From: Gigantopelta aegis
Lineage: Eukaryota > Mollusca > Gastropoda > Neomphalida > Peltospiridae
Direction of reading: 5' to 3'
NCBI RefSeq assembly: GCF_016097555.1
Contig: NC_054704.1
Coordinates: 26,228,236-26,292,235, forward strand
DNA: 64,000 nucleotides
In this document: positions 34,201-63,202 of the stretch, one piece after another
Layout of the letters: the number at the start of each line of letters is the position of its first letter
Numbering within the stretch: position 1 is the first letter of the stretch
The notes under the pieces: generated by a model
The model's input: only the letters and a program-made list of their open reading frames with translations
The model's database searches: none
Told to the model about the DNA's origin: nothing
Translations under genes and position numbers: made by a program

Positions 34201-37200
34201 AAAGGAAGCGGAAACATCAAACTCCATGTTGATAATGACCCAGCTAGAATACGGAGATGAACTCACCCCGGGTGAACCACAAGAAATACAGATGAGAGAG
34301 GTAGGACTACTAGGAGGAGGGATGCTTAAAATAGTCTAAGTATCATAGAGAAATACATATTGTTATATAGACCACCATCTTCTGATCTTAACAGCACTAA
34401 TAAATGTAATAAATTTTTATAAAAGCCAAAAAAAATGCTTCTTTATTTTTGTGTGTAGCAAACATCAGCTGAGATATTATGTCCTGAGCATGAAAATTCT
34501 AAATCTAGCATAAGCATTTTGTTTTATGATTTCTTACACAAGTAATCACAATAATTTGTTTATGTGGGTTAATAAACTGTCAAATATTAATAAACTCTTG
34601 TCAGTTCATTTAACAAGTGAAAGATTCTACAAAACAGTTGATGTATGTTATGGACAGAAATAGTTTCAAATATTTACTGCTCTTTTCTTTAGGTGTGTTC
34701 GGTTTTGTACAAATATTATGAACTTCGACCTTGTAAGCCAAAGGTGAAGAAGCTGAAAAAGCTGTTAGAACAAAATGAGTTCAGTGGGAAAGAGTGCGAG
34801 GAGGATGAGGAACACCAGGGGTCAAAGGTCGGTGCTTTCTTTGTAGTGGCCACCATTTTATGTTGTATATTTTACAATGTTAAACACAAATTCATCATGA
34901 AATTTTCACAAGTTACACAGTATTATTTTGCTAAACCCCTCCCAAAAATATCCAACAAAAATGTTTATTTTACAAAGTAAATTGGTATTTAATGTGGGTT
35001 TTTTTTCATTTTAAAAAGTCTACTATGGCATTGTCCAAGTAACCCCCAGTATGTGGTTCATACTCTATTGCTTGTGAACAGCCGTAAGTAGTGTGGTATT
35101 TAAATGGCTATTACAATTTTAAAATGTGCAGATGTGAAGTTAGTAATACTGTTTTAATACTTTTGTTACAGTTCACATACACCGATTTACTGGATCTGGT
35201 GCAGGCCAGTGAAACCGAACTGCAGGTTGCCCTCAAGAAGCTAAATGCTTGTGTGATTGATGGTATTATGTTTTATCATTGTTAACAATTTGGATTTTGT
35301 TCCTGGTATTGGTCAGTGCTCAAACACTTTTAACAGTAGAACTAGACCTACCAAAGATAATTCTGTGCTTTTTAGGCCAGATTGATCAAAGTAAACCAGC
35401 AATCAGTGTAATCCAGTGGTGAAATATTTACTTGAGATGCAGTTGATCTGTAATTGATTCCAGTTGGTAGGCCCATCTGGTTATTTCTCGTTCCAACCGT
35501 TGCTCCACAACTTTGGTATGTACTATCCTGTCTGTATGATATGCATATAAAAATCCCTTTGTCAAAAGGTACTTAATGAGGGAACTATAGGTTTTGTCTC
35601 TGCCTGTCTATTCATCCATCTCTCTGTGCATCTGTTAGTCTGTCCCACATGTAGTTTTCTGGGGGGGGGGGGTAAAAATCATAATACTTCAAGATATTAA
35701 GAAGGACTTTTTTGTATACTTTTATCATATAGAGTTCCAGATCAAGTTTGACTTTCATGAAGATTGGCCCATTTTTGACGGAGTTATGACCCTTGAATTT
35801 AGGAGGTACAGAAAAATTTGTTGGGTTTGGCAGGAGACATATATTGCTTTTGCAGTGCTCTCAGAATGCTTGTATGTTTTGTAATTCTAATTTGCTTTTG
35901 TTTAAAATTATAATTCCACATGTTATTCCAAACGACATCAATACATATCTAGCTAATAATATAATATGTGAATACTTTTTATTTGCAGGTTATTGGCGCG
36001 TGTTGAATTTTGACTTCATGTCTCAAGTTTTAAATCATATTATTGGACTGTGTGATGAAAATGACTGGTATGACTCTGGGATTCAGCTTGATGAATGTTG
36101 TCAGGCTCTAGGAGAGATCTATCCCAGGTGATTGGTCTTTTACTCAGCATTTTACTTTGATATATGAGATACGACATTCAAAAACAATGTTTTTTAATTG
36201 ACTATTTGAACAAATAAATGTGTCAGAATCATATAAACTTTCAAACTATTACACTTCAAATCTGTGTACCTTTTACACTACTACATCCAGAAGAAATGTT
36301 AAAACTGAAAACCTGTATTGACATGCCATGAAGTACAGTTACATTGTTATATATAAAATATATTTTGTGGCATCTATCTCTATTTCTTGAGTTACGTCCC
36401 TTTGTTCTTTGATTCTGAACTTTGGTGAGCCCTTTATCAAAACTGTTGAATGGACTATTATATTTTTATAAAATTGAAAGGCATTTAAAACATATATATT
36501 TAGGTACAAAATGGAGTCAATAATATCGGTTAGAGCCTTGTTGTTTTTACGATGCATATGTTTGAACCATATTTGTTTCCCCCCTCTTGCTTTTAATGGT
36601 TTTAAAATTTTATAGAAGGATTCATTATCAAATTAAGATATCAGGGATGGGAATTTTCCTCGGATCAGCTGTTTTCCTTGCATTTTAATTGTCCATTCCT
36701 TCAAAATGTGTCAGATGGCACAGATTTAAACCTAGAATTTCAAGAATTTACAGGACCCCTTTAGATTTCCTCTTTGTTACAGTTTACCAATTCCCACCCC
36801 TGATATATGCATATTGTTTTAGTTTAAACATGCAGTAAATGTTACCACATGGTTTCAACTTTTCATTGTCCGGAAAATGTGAGAGCATAACCAAAATATT
36901 GTGACTTATTTTTCAGATCTGTTGTACATCATGTGGTGAGCAGTTTTTCAAAGCCAAGAACTTCAACTACAGTCGAAGATGACTCTTCTCATCAGAATAC
37001 AGGTAATAGTTGATTGTTTCACAGGGTGTTCTTTATCTTTGAAGGTAGAAACATAGAACACTATAATATCTAGGGTTTTAGCTGGGACCAGCAATTTGGT
37101 GAATTTGATTAGAAAACCATTTACCAAATTGAAATTCGGTTAGCCAAACAGCCTGAATGAATGAATGTTTGACGACAGCCCAGCACAAAAAATTTGCATC

Positions 37201-40200
37201 AGCTGTTGACAAAGGGTACACAATTTTAAATTAGCTTTTTGGTGGAGTAATGATGAAATGAATTCACCAAATTCAACTTTAATTCACATTTGACAATTTG
37301 GTCAGTGACCTCTTAAACCTTGCTGTATCTACCGAGTTTAGCAAGGTGTATCATTATACGCCTAAATGGTAGGCAGTGATGGTGGCAGCAGTAGACTCCA
37401 AAAACCACAGCCTGCTGGTTAATTATGCATGGCACACCTGATTAACGTCGACAATATGTCATGATTAATTGGTATGGGTGTGCAGGGCATAAATGCAACA
37501 GTTACATCCAATCTTTAGTTTTACCCCGATTAAACGGTTGCATTGGCTGGTGTGTACTGGTGCATATTTTCAGACTATTGCTGATTCGCAAATCATGTTG
37601 GGCTTAATCAGTAGGTGTATGCTAAGCATAATGAATGTCAAGTAATATTTAAAATTAAACCATACTTTAAGTAACTTATGCCATCATAGCTGTCTATTTT
37701 AATGGTTTTGTAATGCAGATTTTACCAAATGCAAATTTTTATACATGTGCAAATAAGACTTCTTTATTTTTTTTGTAGATTCATTATTTGTTCTAAATGA
37801 AGATAGCATCTGCCGCTTCTTTGCAGAAGTGGTTTTGAGGCAAAGTGGCATGGTAAGGATAAAATAAATGCTTAAACAGGCTCATAGTGGACAATTCTAA
37901 ACGTCAATAATTAATGTAAAATATTAGTAGATAAAAGAATTTTAAGCAATGATGTTAAAGAAGTTAATTTTGGCTAATGTACCGTTTCATATTTGCAGTT
38001 TAACCTGGAAGAGTTCCTGAAGGTGTGGCAGCAGTGTGTTCCTGAATGTATGAAAACAAGTTTACACCAGATTGAGGTATGATCCAGCATTTAAAAACCA
38101 AACCCATTTCTAGCATTTTTTATTTTGAAGTATATTTCTGTCAGATTAAACTTTTATTTAAATTGTTGAAGCCTATGTTTTATATATACATAAATAAATT
38201 TTTGTCATATTATAATGGGATGTTGTTAACTATACTTTTGACACCATATAGTTATACTTTTAAAATGTGCTGATGTCGGGGAATATTTTGTTTTAAAAAT
38301 CTTGATTATATAGTGTTATTTTTAGTCAATTAAAATTGATTAGCAATTACGGTTTAATGTTTTTAAATTGTGTAGTGATCTCTCAAACTTACTTAGCGAA
38401 TTGTGATGTGATCCTGAACAAAATGTTCCCTGGATGTATGCTTTTGTTGTTAATAATGTTTCGATGTAGTTAAAAAAAATAGTTTTTTCTTTTCCTCAGG
38501 GAATGGCATTAATAAACACAGACACCACACCTCAGGTTATTTGTTACTTTCCAGTAGAAAACTTACCTGAAGATATTCCAGAAAGGTGATTCCTTTTTAT
38601 CATAATTAAAATGAAGTATTCTTATAACGAACTGGAAGGGACCATGATAGTTAGTTCATTATAACAGTAGTTCGTTGTACACATTTACATAAGTTGGTTA
38701 TAATGTATAGGGAGATAAGACAGGACTTTACGATCAGTTCGTACTATGCAGTTGTTCATTCTAAGCACATTCGTTATAATTGTACTTTACTGTATATTGT
38801 TTAGGATGGAGGTATTCAGTAGTGATTGAATGTCTGTTTGTTGGGGGAGAGCATAGGATATATCCTATTAATTTGACTTTGTTACTTTTATCTGATGGAA
38901 AGTTAAATGGGGTTTTTAATGACACGACAAGAGCACATTGATTTATTAATCATCAGCTATTGGATTTTAAACATTTGGTAATTCTTAGAGAGGAAACCCG
39001 CTACATTTTTTCATTGTGATACCTCATAGGTAATGATTAACACTATGGAACTCTCTTCTTTTCCATTGCAGGTTTAATTATCTGTTCAAACGGCGACAGA
39101 AGTGGACATTGGCTGAAATAACTCCATACATAAAGTAAGTTTGAAGCCCCAGTTGGGTGCTTCATAACTGGAATACTAAAACTATTTGAGTAACCTGTGG
39201 TAGCAGCAGGTTTCTTCTCTAACTTTATAGGCAAGTATCACAGTTACCAAATATAACCATTGTTTAAGATCTGATGAAATGTCTTAACTAAAACCCATCC
39301 ATTCCCAGGGTTATGCCTAGAAATTAATGATTAGTGGAAATAACAGTAAAGTGTAAAATTAATTCCATTATAATGCGGGAATAATAACAGGGCTCTACAT
39401 TAACAATCCTGGCAATTAACCACAGCAATCAGCAATGCCGTGGAGATTGTTGCAGTGTTTTCAATTTTCTGCAGTGTTATATCACTTTTCTTAATTTTAT
39501 TAGTCCCTGTCGGTCCAACCGGAGCGAATTATATTTCATCTTTGTCTGTCCCACATATAGTTTTAGAATGTTTTGAGTATTGCTTTATCATATACTGTTA
39601 TAGATCATTTTTGACTTTCATGGTGATATACCCATTTTTGACAGAGTTATGGCCTTTGAACTTTTGCGATGCAAAACAAATTCTGCAATACCTCAAGATA
39701 TTAAGCTTAAATTTTGTCTATAGCTTTATCATGTTCAGTTACATATAAAGTTTAACTTTCATGGCTAATTTTCTCATTTTTGACAGAGTTATGGCCCTTG
39801 AATTTAGGAGATAGGAACATTAGTTGGGCCAGGTAGGGGACATGTATTGCTTTAACAGTACTATCAGAATGGGGTTATTTGATTGGCTGTATTGAGGTCA
39901 TGACTCTAGTTGTCTCGAGCAATCATAAATGCCTGTACATCATTTGTTTCTATGTCGTCATTAACGGACACACTTTCACCTTTTTGTTTAGTATTTGTCC
40001 ATTAAACTATATTTTTTTTAATATACTTTTTCAGGTTGGGTGAAAAAAACATATAGACTTATACTTATAAATTAACACTTTTGATTGTTAGATACCTTTG
40101 GCAACCACTCAGTTTAAGATATTTCATCTTCAGTGAATACACATGTATTATTCTCTGTATATGATACATTTGTATTATCACCATAATCTCAGAAGATAAT

Positions 40201-40339
40201 CACTTCTACATATGTTTTGTTTTGTTTCAGAGATGTGGCCACAGAGAAGACCAATGTTGGTGCATTGCTGATGAAATACGCCAGAGCCTCTTTGCAGAAT
40301 GGTGTTAAAGTGTTCAATTCTAAGAAGCCAGTCACATAA
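31292..40339 (+). CDS. DSCC1: DSCC1 / DCC1, sister chromatid cohesion subunit of CTF18-RFC
   Basis: Exons: 31292-31329, 33139-33303, 34135-34300, 34693-34827, 35172-35262, 35989-36127, 36917-37002, 37779-37852, 37999-38076, 38500-38585, 39072-39134, 40231-40339; 1230 bases, 409 aa plus stop (human is 393). Diagnostic stretches shared with human are IRGDKDENAVL, KVKKLKKLL, DLLDLVQASE, GYWRVLNFD, FLKVWQQCVPE and LQNGVKVFNS. The protein is a subunit of the CTF18-DCC1-CTF8 module that turns RFC into an alternative PCNA loader for replication-coupled cohesion; its C-terminal half forms winged-helix domains (family knowledge). Exon 1 codes only 12 residues plus two bases and was chosen because its AG joins the exon 2 G in frame and because it starts 14 bases after an E2F-type site. 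The stop codon overlaps an AATAAA at 40338. Intron 1 (31330-33138) carries hairpins and a 564-bp palindromic element. Confidence 0.95.
31406..31490. repeat. Hairpin in DSCC1 intron 1
   Basis: Arms agacttccgaacgt.. (31406-31427) and ..gttcggaagtct (31469-31490) pair over about 20 bases with a 41-base loop. Confidence 0.7.
31532..31629. repeat. Second hairpin in DSCC1 intron 1
   Basis: Arms of 24 bases (31532-31555 and 31606-31629) with core tttggcactgtcac and its inverse, loop about 50 bases. Confidence 0.7.
31900..32010 (+). repeat. Decayed SINE of the 17697 family
   Basis: Shares ctctcactaaccactaacc, cccaggacagaatgcttg and atataagcacga with the copies near 17697 and 40796. Confidence 0.5.
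32163..32726. mobile_element. 564-bp palindromic MITE with 9-bp target duplication
   Basis: Inverted ends of about 95 bases start CAATCTAATTAAAATTAGCT. Exact 9-bp duplications GTGCGAGGT lie at 32154-32162 and 32727-32735. Long inverted ends with 9-bp duplication recall Mutator-like elements, but no transposase is present and the class is inferred. Inside is a further imperfect repeat of tcagtcttcaattttacatt. Confidence 0.88.
33370..33706. mobile_element. Possible hAT-like MITE after DSCC1 exon 2
   Basis: Ends CATGGCTTGAACTTAA and, inverted, CAGGGCTCAGACGTAA; the short direct repeat GTATAC lies on both sides. A related sequence is at about 9768-10060 in POSH intron 2. Starts 67 bases after the exon 2 donor. 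Confidence 0.5.
33712..33960 (+). repeat. SINE with tRNA-like head
   Basis: Head tatgtagctcaatagtagag, body ctggtacatcaaaaggtgtt and aaaagatccctggctg, in DSCC1 intron 2. Confidence 0.6.
35412..35595 (+). repeat. SINE fragment
   Basis: Contains ggttatttctcgttccaacc and catataaaaatccctttgtc; it is followed directly by a copy of the 8645 repeat. Confidence 0.55.
35577..35880 (+). repeat. Interspersed repeat, copy 2
   Basis: Matches 8645-8918 (reverse) and 39497-39870, with gactttcatgaagattggcc and gttatgacccttgaattt. Confidence 0.6.
38908..39015 (-). repeat. SINE fragment, minus orientation
   Basis: Contains atgacacgacaagagcacat, cagctattggat and cttagagaggaaacccgcta. Confidence 0.6.
39497..39870 (+). 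repeat. Interspersed repeat, copy 3
   Basis: Best-preserved copy of the repeat at 8645 and 35577, beginning ttattagtccctgtcggtcc. No terminal inverted repeat seen. Confidence 0.6.
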
Positions 40340-41701
40340 TAAACTGTATTTATTCTATCTCATTTGTTGGTTGTACATACAGGATCTTAATCAAGTTATG
40401 CTAGGAATCAGACTATCAATTGTCACAACAGTTGTCCAACTTGACAGATACTTTGTAATTTCCTCCACTCCCAACTTATGAGAGGTGCACTTGGATTAAC
40501 AAGTAATAGGTTGTAGATGTATACCATGAAAATCAAGGTGTAAGAGTGCTCAGGTTAGCAACTGGACAGTAGTAGAAGCTGTGAGTGTCGAGTTGGCCAA
40601 CACCCATCATGACAGTTGTAGTCTGAGCCTAGTATTATGTTATCATTCAAACATCAACCTATTTCAGGGATGTTGTGTTGTCAACAAAAATTATGAAATC
40701 ATTGCTGATGCTGGTTAAGAAATCAGATTTAAGGTTGGTAGGTCCTTGTAACAGCTCCCACCTACAGTGAGTTTTAACCATTCGGTGGAAAGGTGTAAGG
40801 CCACTACATAGACCTCTCTCACTAACAACTATTAACCCTGGACAGACAACCCAGATGCTGTTTGCGGTTAGTGTTCAGGACAGAGTATTTGAACATTAAC
40901 TGGATATAAACACAATAATCTAAATAAAATGAAAGCAATGTTTGTGAAGACCATCCATTGGCTTTTAGGTTGATTGTTGTCTCAAAACAAGTTAGTGTAG
41001 TGGTGTTACATCCATGAAGTTAAACATAACTAGGCTGGAGCCAGTAGGCCTATTGAAATGCACATCAAGCGAGTAAAGTGCGTGATGCAACAAAACTTAC
41101 AGACAACATTGTTATCTATAGATCCAATAAGAATGGTAAGAAAATATGAAACCTCATAATGAAAAACAAGAATCAAATGCAAACATGTAACAATTTAATT
41201 GAAAAAAAAATATTTAGTGTAGAACATATTCAAGGAATGTTTATGAGTATAACAGTATGTTCTGTACAGTATTAACATAGGCTAAACTATATTTATTTTT
41301 AATTATTCATCATGAAGAATCTCTACAAAGGGCAACATTTACTGAAGTTTAATTTAAAAAAAAAAAAATCTTGCTTATCTCGGTATATGTAGCAGAGCAC
41401 TTTGTATACAATTGGCACACATATTTTGAATCTTGCAGTAGTTTTGATTTTTTTTTTTTAATCTTGCAGTAGTTTTGATTTTTTTTATCTTGCTTCAATG
41501 ACTGAATCACAATATAGCTTTTTGATTAAGTAATTTTTCAGTCTGAAAAATCAAATTTTGAAATACTCCTGAATGAAGTTTTATTTTCATTAAACTAGTG
41601 GAATATGTTTGCACACCTCTTGCCATATTTGTAGCTGCCTGTTTCTAGATCATACATAACAATGTGGTTTAGATTTAGAAAAGTTCTACATTCACAGACT
41701 G
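40340..41701. other. Spacer between the converging DSCC1 and FBXO4
   Basis: No gene. A decayed SINE of the 17697 family is at 40796-40925. TTTATT at 41582-41587 gives AATAAA on the FBXO4 strand, 115 bases past its stop. AATAAA at 40338-40343 overlaps the DSCC1 stop and would give an extremely short 3' UTR; another at about 40934 is a better candidate. Confidence 0.5.
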
Positions 41702-44700
41702 TCACCGATGTTGAGACTGTTCAACAAGCCACTGAATTCCATCAACAACACCTTCAAGGGAATCTACAGTTGCATCCTGAACCTAAAAATAATAAAAGCA
41801 TGAATCAGTGACTAATAAAAATTTCAGGTTTTAAATAAATTTATTTCAATTATATGATTGGACACCACTATAACAATATTGTAACAACATAACAAGTGAA
41901 AAAGTAATCAAATATAAACTTTAAACATAACTAACCTAACTTTAACCAAATACTAATGTGATGCACAGACATCCCAAATGACCAACTGAAAAATTGCATC
42001 AAATCATGCGAGTTTTATTTTCAAAATGTCTCATTACAAATATTTCTAGCTTTAAAATCCACTAGAATAGTATATACTCGCATAAAATCTTTGTGAAAGT
42101 GACCCACATGTCTGAGTTGCACATTTTAACACCTAAACTGTCATTTATATATTTTAAAAATATTAATATTTACCAGCCAGGGTCTGTTGAAGGTGGACAG
42201 CTGTAATGTTTCTACAATATCTATTGCTGGAGTCCTGGAACAGTCTCCATCTTTAATACATGACAGTACGAGGAGTGGAACTTGTGGAGATGACCATCTT
42301 TCACTGATCATTGCAAACAGCTCTGTATGTGCTCCTTTCACTGAAAAATAAAACCTTGATTTTATTTGTCACAGAAATTGACAAACGATATATAAATTTC
42401 AAAATTCAAAACAACATAACAAAAATCATTTAATACTATTATCTCAGTTGCAGTTCTCATATTATGTTTTTATTAAAGTGATGAAAAATCTCAGCATTTT
42501 TCTGGAATCTTAGATTTTAGCATCACTTAAAAACTGTTCCTGTCTGTGTTGTTTTCTAAAAAGTTCATAGTATAAAATCATCCCAGCCTCCTTTTCAAGA
42601 CACTAAACTTTCCCAAATTTTGTGTAGACCTATATTAATTTCATTTCTGATTTAACACCACAGTTGCCGGTACTGAATAATTCGTCCCTTTGTCCATATG
42701 CCCATTAATCTGCTTGACTGCACAAAAGATGAGACTGCATTATTTGATGGACTGTTATATTCTCATTATAACTAAGAAATTATAATAACCAACAAATCCT
42801 CTTACCTTCCTTCTTTGATTGTGAAGCATCAACAACAAAAATGAATGCATCAAGTGTGTGACACAGATGTTTGATGGAGCTATGCAGTTCATAGGTATCA
42901 GTTTCCAAGTCAGAATTCTTCTGTCTGTTTAACATTCGGTTGGTGGCCAGTCGGTTTCTGTTTTCGGCACCCCTCTCTTCCTTGGATGCTGTGTACAACA
43001 CAGACAGATGAAAACTCACACCAGACTGAAGCTTCAGTGTCATACCTGAACCCACACCTACAACAGAAAGAAGAAGGTTTGTTTAATAACACCTCAGCAC
43101 ATTGTAACTTGGTGGTTATCTGTATCAAACAGTTGGTCTAATGTAAGACTATGAAAGAACTTGGAGACCATTCCTGATTAGTGAACAGAAAATATATACC
43201 CTATACTTCACCACAGCCAGAACATTACCAATACATATCGCAGTCTTTGACCAATTGTGGCTGGGCTGTACTTAGTTTAAGACATTCTCGAGTGGACAGA
43301 TCATTTTGTATTATTGGAGGGGGGCACTACCCCACTACTAGGTGGGTCACTAAGCAATCATGCAATATGGTAAAATTCTCAGTATTTAACAAAACCAAAT
43401 ACTTTGTAAATAATTTGTAAATTATTGATACTTAAAAATGTTAATCACCATCAAACTGTCCTGGAAACATGGCCAGCCTTGTGAAGTCTGGATTTTCTTC
43501 ATACAACATCTTTCGGACGATTGCACTGGTTGATGACTCTAAACCAGGACCAAAGATGGCTACTTTGGGGACCTTTTTTGGTAGCAGATATCTGAGTACT
43601 TGTGACACCTGGTGGAATGCAGTGTTTTCTTGTTTGTGAGATTCGTGAACTTCTGAAGAACACTTCATATAACTAAAAAAAAAAATTAATAATAAACAAA
43701 AATTAGTTACAACATTTATACTTGCAAGCACTATACCAGTAATATTTCACTATCCAAATATGATTATTTGCGTGGATTTGTTTTTGTGTTTTTCGGTCGA
43801 GTTTAATTTATTTCTTGTAATCATTTCTAAATAATTGCTCAACAAAATCATTTGTAGACTCCACAGTATCTTTAAAAATTAAGACAAGGTGGTTTAGATA
43901 TAACATTCAGATACTTATTTTGATTAAATATTATTTTCCCTGTACAACCCATCCTAAAGGGTATACTTAACCAATAAAACTTAAATTTTGAAACACTAAT
44001 ACTCTTTTCATTTTTTTTCAGTCGACATTAATAAAGAATTAAGTTTAAATATATTAACTGTAAACTAACATTTCTTTTGATGACCACTCAGACTGGACAT
44101 CTTTTCATTTTTTTTCAGTTGACATTAATAAAGAATTAAGTTTAAATATATTAACTGTAAACTAACATTTCTTTTGATGACCACTCAGACTGGACATCTT
44201 TATAGAGTCTGGGATACCCAGTGTGTGAGATGCTGTGCCATTTTGGAAGATCGTACTGTAGTTTTTCTTGCCAGAGCAGGTCATCCACAGCCAACTGACT
44301 CCAGTCTCGGCTCACTGAACTCACCCTGCACAAGTCTTTTGCACTGAGGTATGAAAATATGTACAGTCTCACATCAATCTGAAATAAATAAAAAAGAACA
44401 CTGGCATTAGGACACTCTTAACAAAAATTTGCTATAACCAAAGAAACTGGGGTTGCCAGGAGGTGGGACGAAAATGTATGAGTTTTTTCTTCTACTCTAT
44501 ATCAGTAATGATATTATGTGGCTTAAGCCTCCTCCATTAGAGATTGTGCCCCCCTCCCGACTCCAGATGTCATTCCCATCCGACAAAATAGCCATGACTT
44601 GTTTCCTTTTTCAATCACAATTGCTCTTTACTTTTTTGTTAAAATATTTCTTAAAAATAAACCGTAATTACGGTAATACCAACTAGAAAAACAGTGGAGG

Positions 44701-44862
44701 ATGTGGAAATGACTAAACAAGGAATGTTGAAGAATGGGGGTGGGGTATGATCCCCAGAGACCCCACCAGTGACTCCAAAGCCCACAGTGGCATCCCCACT
44801 TTGGCTGTGCATTTTAGTATAAAATATTTTATCAGTGACATTGGAAGCATCAGAAAATAGAC

Positions 44863-44960
<98 letters not shown>

Positions 44961-45419
44961 CAGAGAGAGAGAGAGATTAACAGAAGAATGTCCACAAAGA
45001 GTCTTCTGTCTTGCAAAAAAACAAAAGACGGGAATACTTACTGGAAGACGAGAAAATTCCAATTTACTTTCATTGAAAGTTTCAGTGGAGTCGGAACTCT
45101 GAGATAGATTAACACTGACAGTGCACGAGTCCTTAGTGTAAAGAGCTTGAAGTTTACTTCTGTCGATGTCATCTGAATCTCGCTTCTTCAACTTTCTTAT
45201 CAAATATTGTTGAAGTCCTCCTGAACAGACTTTTGATTCTGATGCTTTACTATACATCCTGTATCTCTTCATCAACTCGGTGACCGAGTTTAACACATTC
45301 ACGATTTCATCGTCAAGAACGTTTTCGTTGTTACAACTGGAATGATCAAGACGAATATGGTTTTGACTTGAAGGTGAATGCGAATATTCAACTTTCAGAG
45401 GATTGTTTACATCGATCAT
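41702..45419 (-). CDS. FBXO4: FBXO4, F-box substrate receptor of an SCF ubiquitin ligase
   Basis: Exons in sense order: 45419-45042, 44378-44167, 43672-43449, 43057-42806, 42340-42174, 41782-41702; 1314 bases, 437 aa plus stop (human is 387). The F-box is about residues 124-166 (RLPIDVRLYIFSYLS, DLLWQEKL), close to human RLPIDVQLYILSFLS. The C-terminal half follows human FBXO4 through IFGPGLE, LDAFIFVVDA, PLLVLSCI and FNRPWLVQD; in the human protein this half is an atypical GTPase-like fold that binds TRF1. Known substrates in mammals include cyclin D1 and TRF1. The first ATG after an in-frame TAA was taken as start; a GTG ten codons upstream was rejected. The N-terminal 120 residues are long and low in similarity. 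The gene is divergent from HDAC3 and convergent with DSCC1. The end of exon 2 is duplicated in the following intron. Confidence 0.94.
44006..44200. repeat. 97-bp tandem duplication spanning an exon-intron junction
   Basis: Two adjacent copies 97 bases apart; each contains actaacatttcttttgatga. The right copy covers the last 34 bases of FBXO4 exon 2 and its donor; the left copy repeats them in the intron with the same donor. Between copies only one or two bases differ. Confidence 0.9.
44864..44975. repeat. (GA)n array in FBXO4 intron 1
   Basis: GA run with a few CA interruptions (gacagacagaca), starting 66 bases after the exon 1 donor; it is CT on the gene strand. Confidence 0.95.
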
Positions 45420-45755
45420 CTTCGACTTCGAGAGGTTTTTCGACTTCACAGTTAGAAATATTTAACAGACTAACTCTGAATAATGTTATCATCTTCTTAT
45501 ATTCTATGCGTTGATGACGTTGATCACCTGAGATTAAAAACCTCCACGTGGCTTGTTTATATATAGACCTCCACGTCAAACAGGTGAGTGTGTTTATATG
45601 TTGTCAAGCCATGAGGTACTTCCGCATTACGATGAATGTCGAACAATTTCCGCTGTTTGACGGAATATGTCGAAGTTCTCCGAATATTTTCTTAAATTTT
45701 TATTTTTTATTTCATCAAAATCATTAAAATACTTTGTCACGTCTGAAAGTTAACA
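45420..45755. promoter_or_regulatory. Bidirectional promoter of FBXO4 and HDAC3
   Basis: The 336 bases between the two start codons hold both 5' ends. Visible motifs: TGACGT (CRE-like) at 45515, palindromic E-box CACGTG at 45545, TATATATA at 45557-45564, ACTTCCGC (ETS-type) at 45618, TTTCCGC at 45647 and CGGAA at 45661. Sharing is inferred from spacing. Confidence 0.6.
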
Positions 45756-61727
<15,972 letters not shown>

Positions 61728-63202
61728 TTCAACAGAATAAGTGTTTGAAGATATCAAAGTGCTCCAGTCTATAAAGACAGCATCAAAGTAGTGCCATTAA
61801 AAGCAAACTGACATCTACCAACCACAAATGAAGAAGATTATTTGTTGTATTGTGTTGGCTTTACTGTTTCAAAAGAATATCATATTAAGCTACTAAGAGA
61901 CAAAATGTGTTGGACATGGCTATTTTGTGTTGAGTTTACTATCCGAAGGCTTAAATTAATGGAAAATAATTTGTTGTTGTATGAGTTTACTTTTAAAAGA
62001 CATTGGAGCAGGCTCCATTTTAAAAACAAAATGGGAGGGGTGTGTGGTCAAAAAAGCTGATGCAAAGCTCTTTCCGGTATGGATATAAAATGTAAGTAAA
62101 ACTTGCAGACTGACCGTTTTGAAATGAGACACAAATTTCAGATCAGAAACAAGCAGCAATAGCATATTGTACAGTTATCTAGTTTAAATTAAAAAACAAA
62201 CTAGCATGCTGGTGATCTTGTACAGGAGAGGATTTACTGTGCAAATGAAAGGCGTGACAGCTGGCTGTATTGAAGTATAGATGTGAAATTTGTGGGGGTG
62301 GGGGGAAAACATGTTGCCTTTGACTCGGTCAAAACAGTGCTGTTGCTTATGGTTATTAGACAAAGCATGGCAGCATGGTGCCTTTGTGACATAAACTGCA
62401 TTCTCGTGGGCATCTCAATATTAAGCAGCTTAAAAGGAATGCAGTTTAAAGCACAAAATATGGCAGCAAATGATTGTAATGTGGATGTGAAGTCACACAA
62501 GTGGTGATCTTTAGTGTTGTAATGTGATGAGTCTGTTTGTGCAGGCGTGTGGGCATTTGTTTATGATTGTTCAACTCCACTGCAGAGATGAATAATGGAA
62601 AAATACTTACATTTCATTCTCATTGAATGCATTTAGTTTATGTCTCAACATGTATTTAAAACATCCTTTACTTTATTTCTTTTTACTTTTCATGCCACAT
62701 CTATTAATTTGGACCAGACTTATGGGATAGCAGAGTAACAATGTTGATTTTATACTTTACAATTATCATTTAAAAACTTTAGTCACTGACAGGACATTCC
62801 TGTGCTATCATTTTGGTTTTGTACACAACACTTTTTTTTTTTTAATGTTATATTTAACAAATGGTACCAAAAAAAATTTCTTTTTAACAATTTGTTTTTT
62901 TAACTTTAAAAAAATATATTGATATGTGAAAATATTCTCTTTAAAATGAAACCAGCAGTTATTTTGAAAGGTGTGAAACTAACCTGAGAAAAATGTGCAT
63001 CCCATAGCTCATTTAGTTGGTTTGAGTTTGAATGACATTGGTATTCGAATTCATTTTGCATTAATCGACAACAACAATAAACTGGTATATGATGCATCCA
63101 TTTTCAGAACTTTGAATAACTTTTATTGCAAACTTGTAAATTGGGGGAGGGGGGGGGGGGGATCAGGATTATTAATGAATCGGTGTTTGAAGAAAATGTC
63201 TA

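Noticed and set aside
45420-45449. Longer FBXO4 N-terminus starting at GTG 45449
   Set aside because: The codon is GTG, and the first ATG after the in-frame TAA is at 45419.
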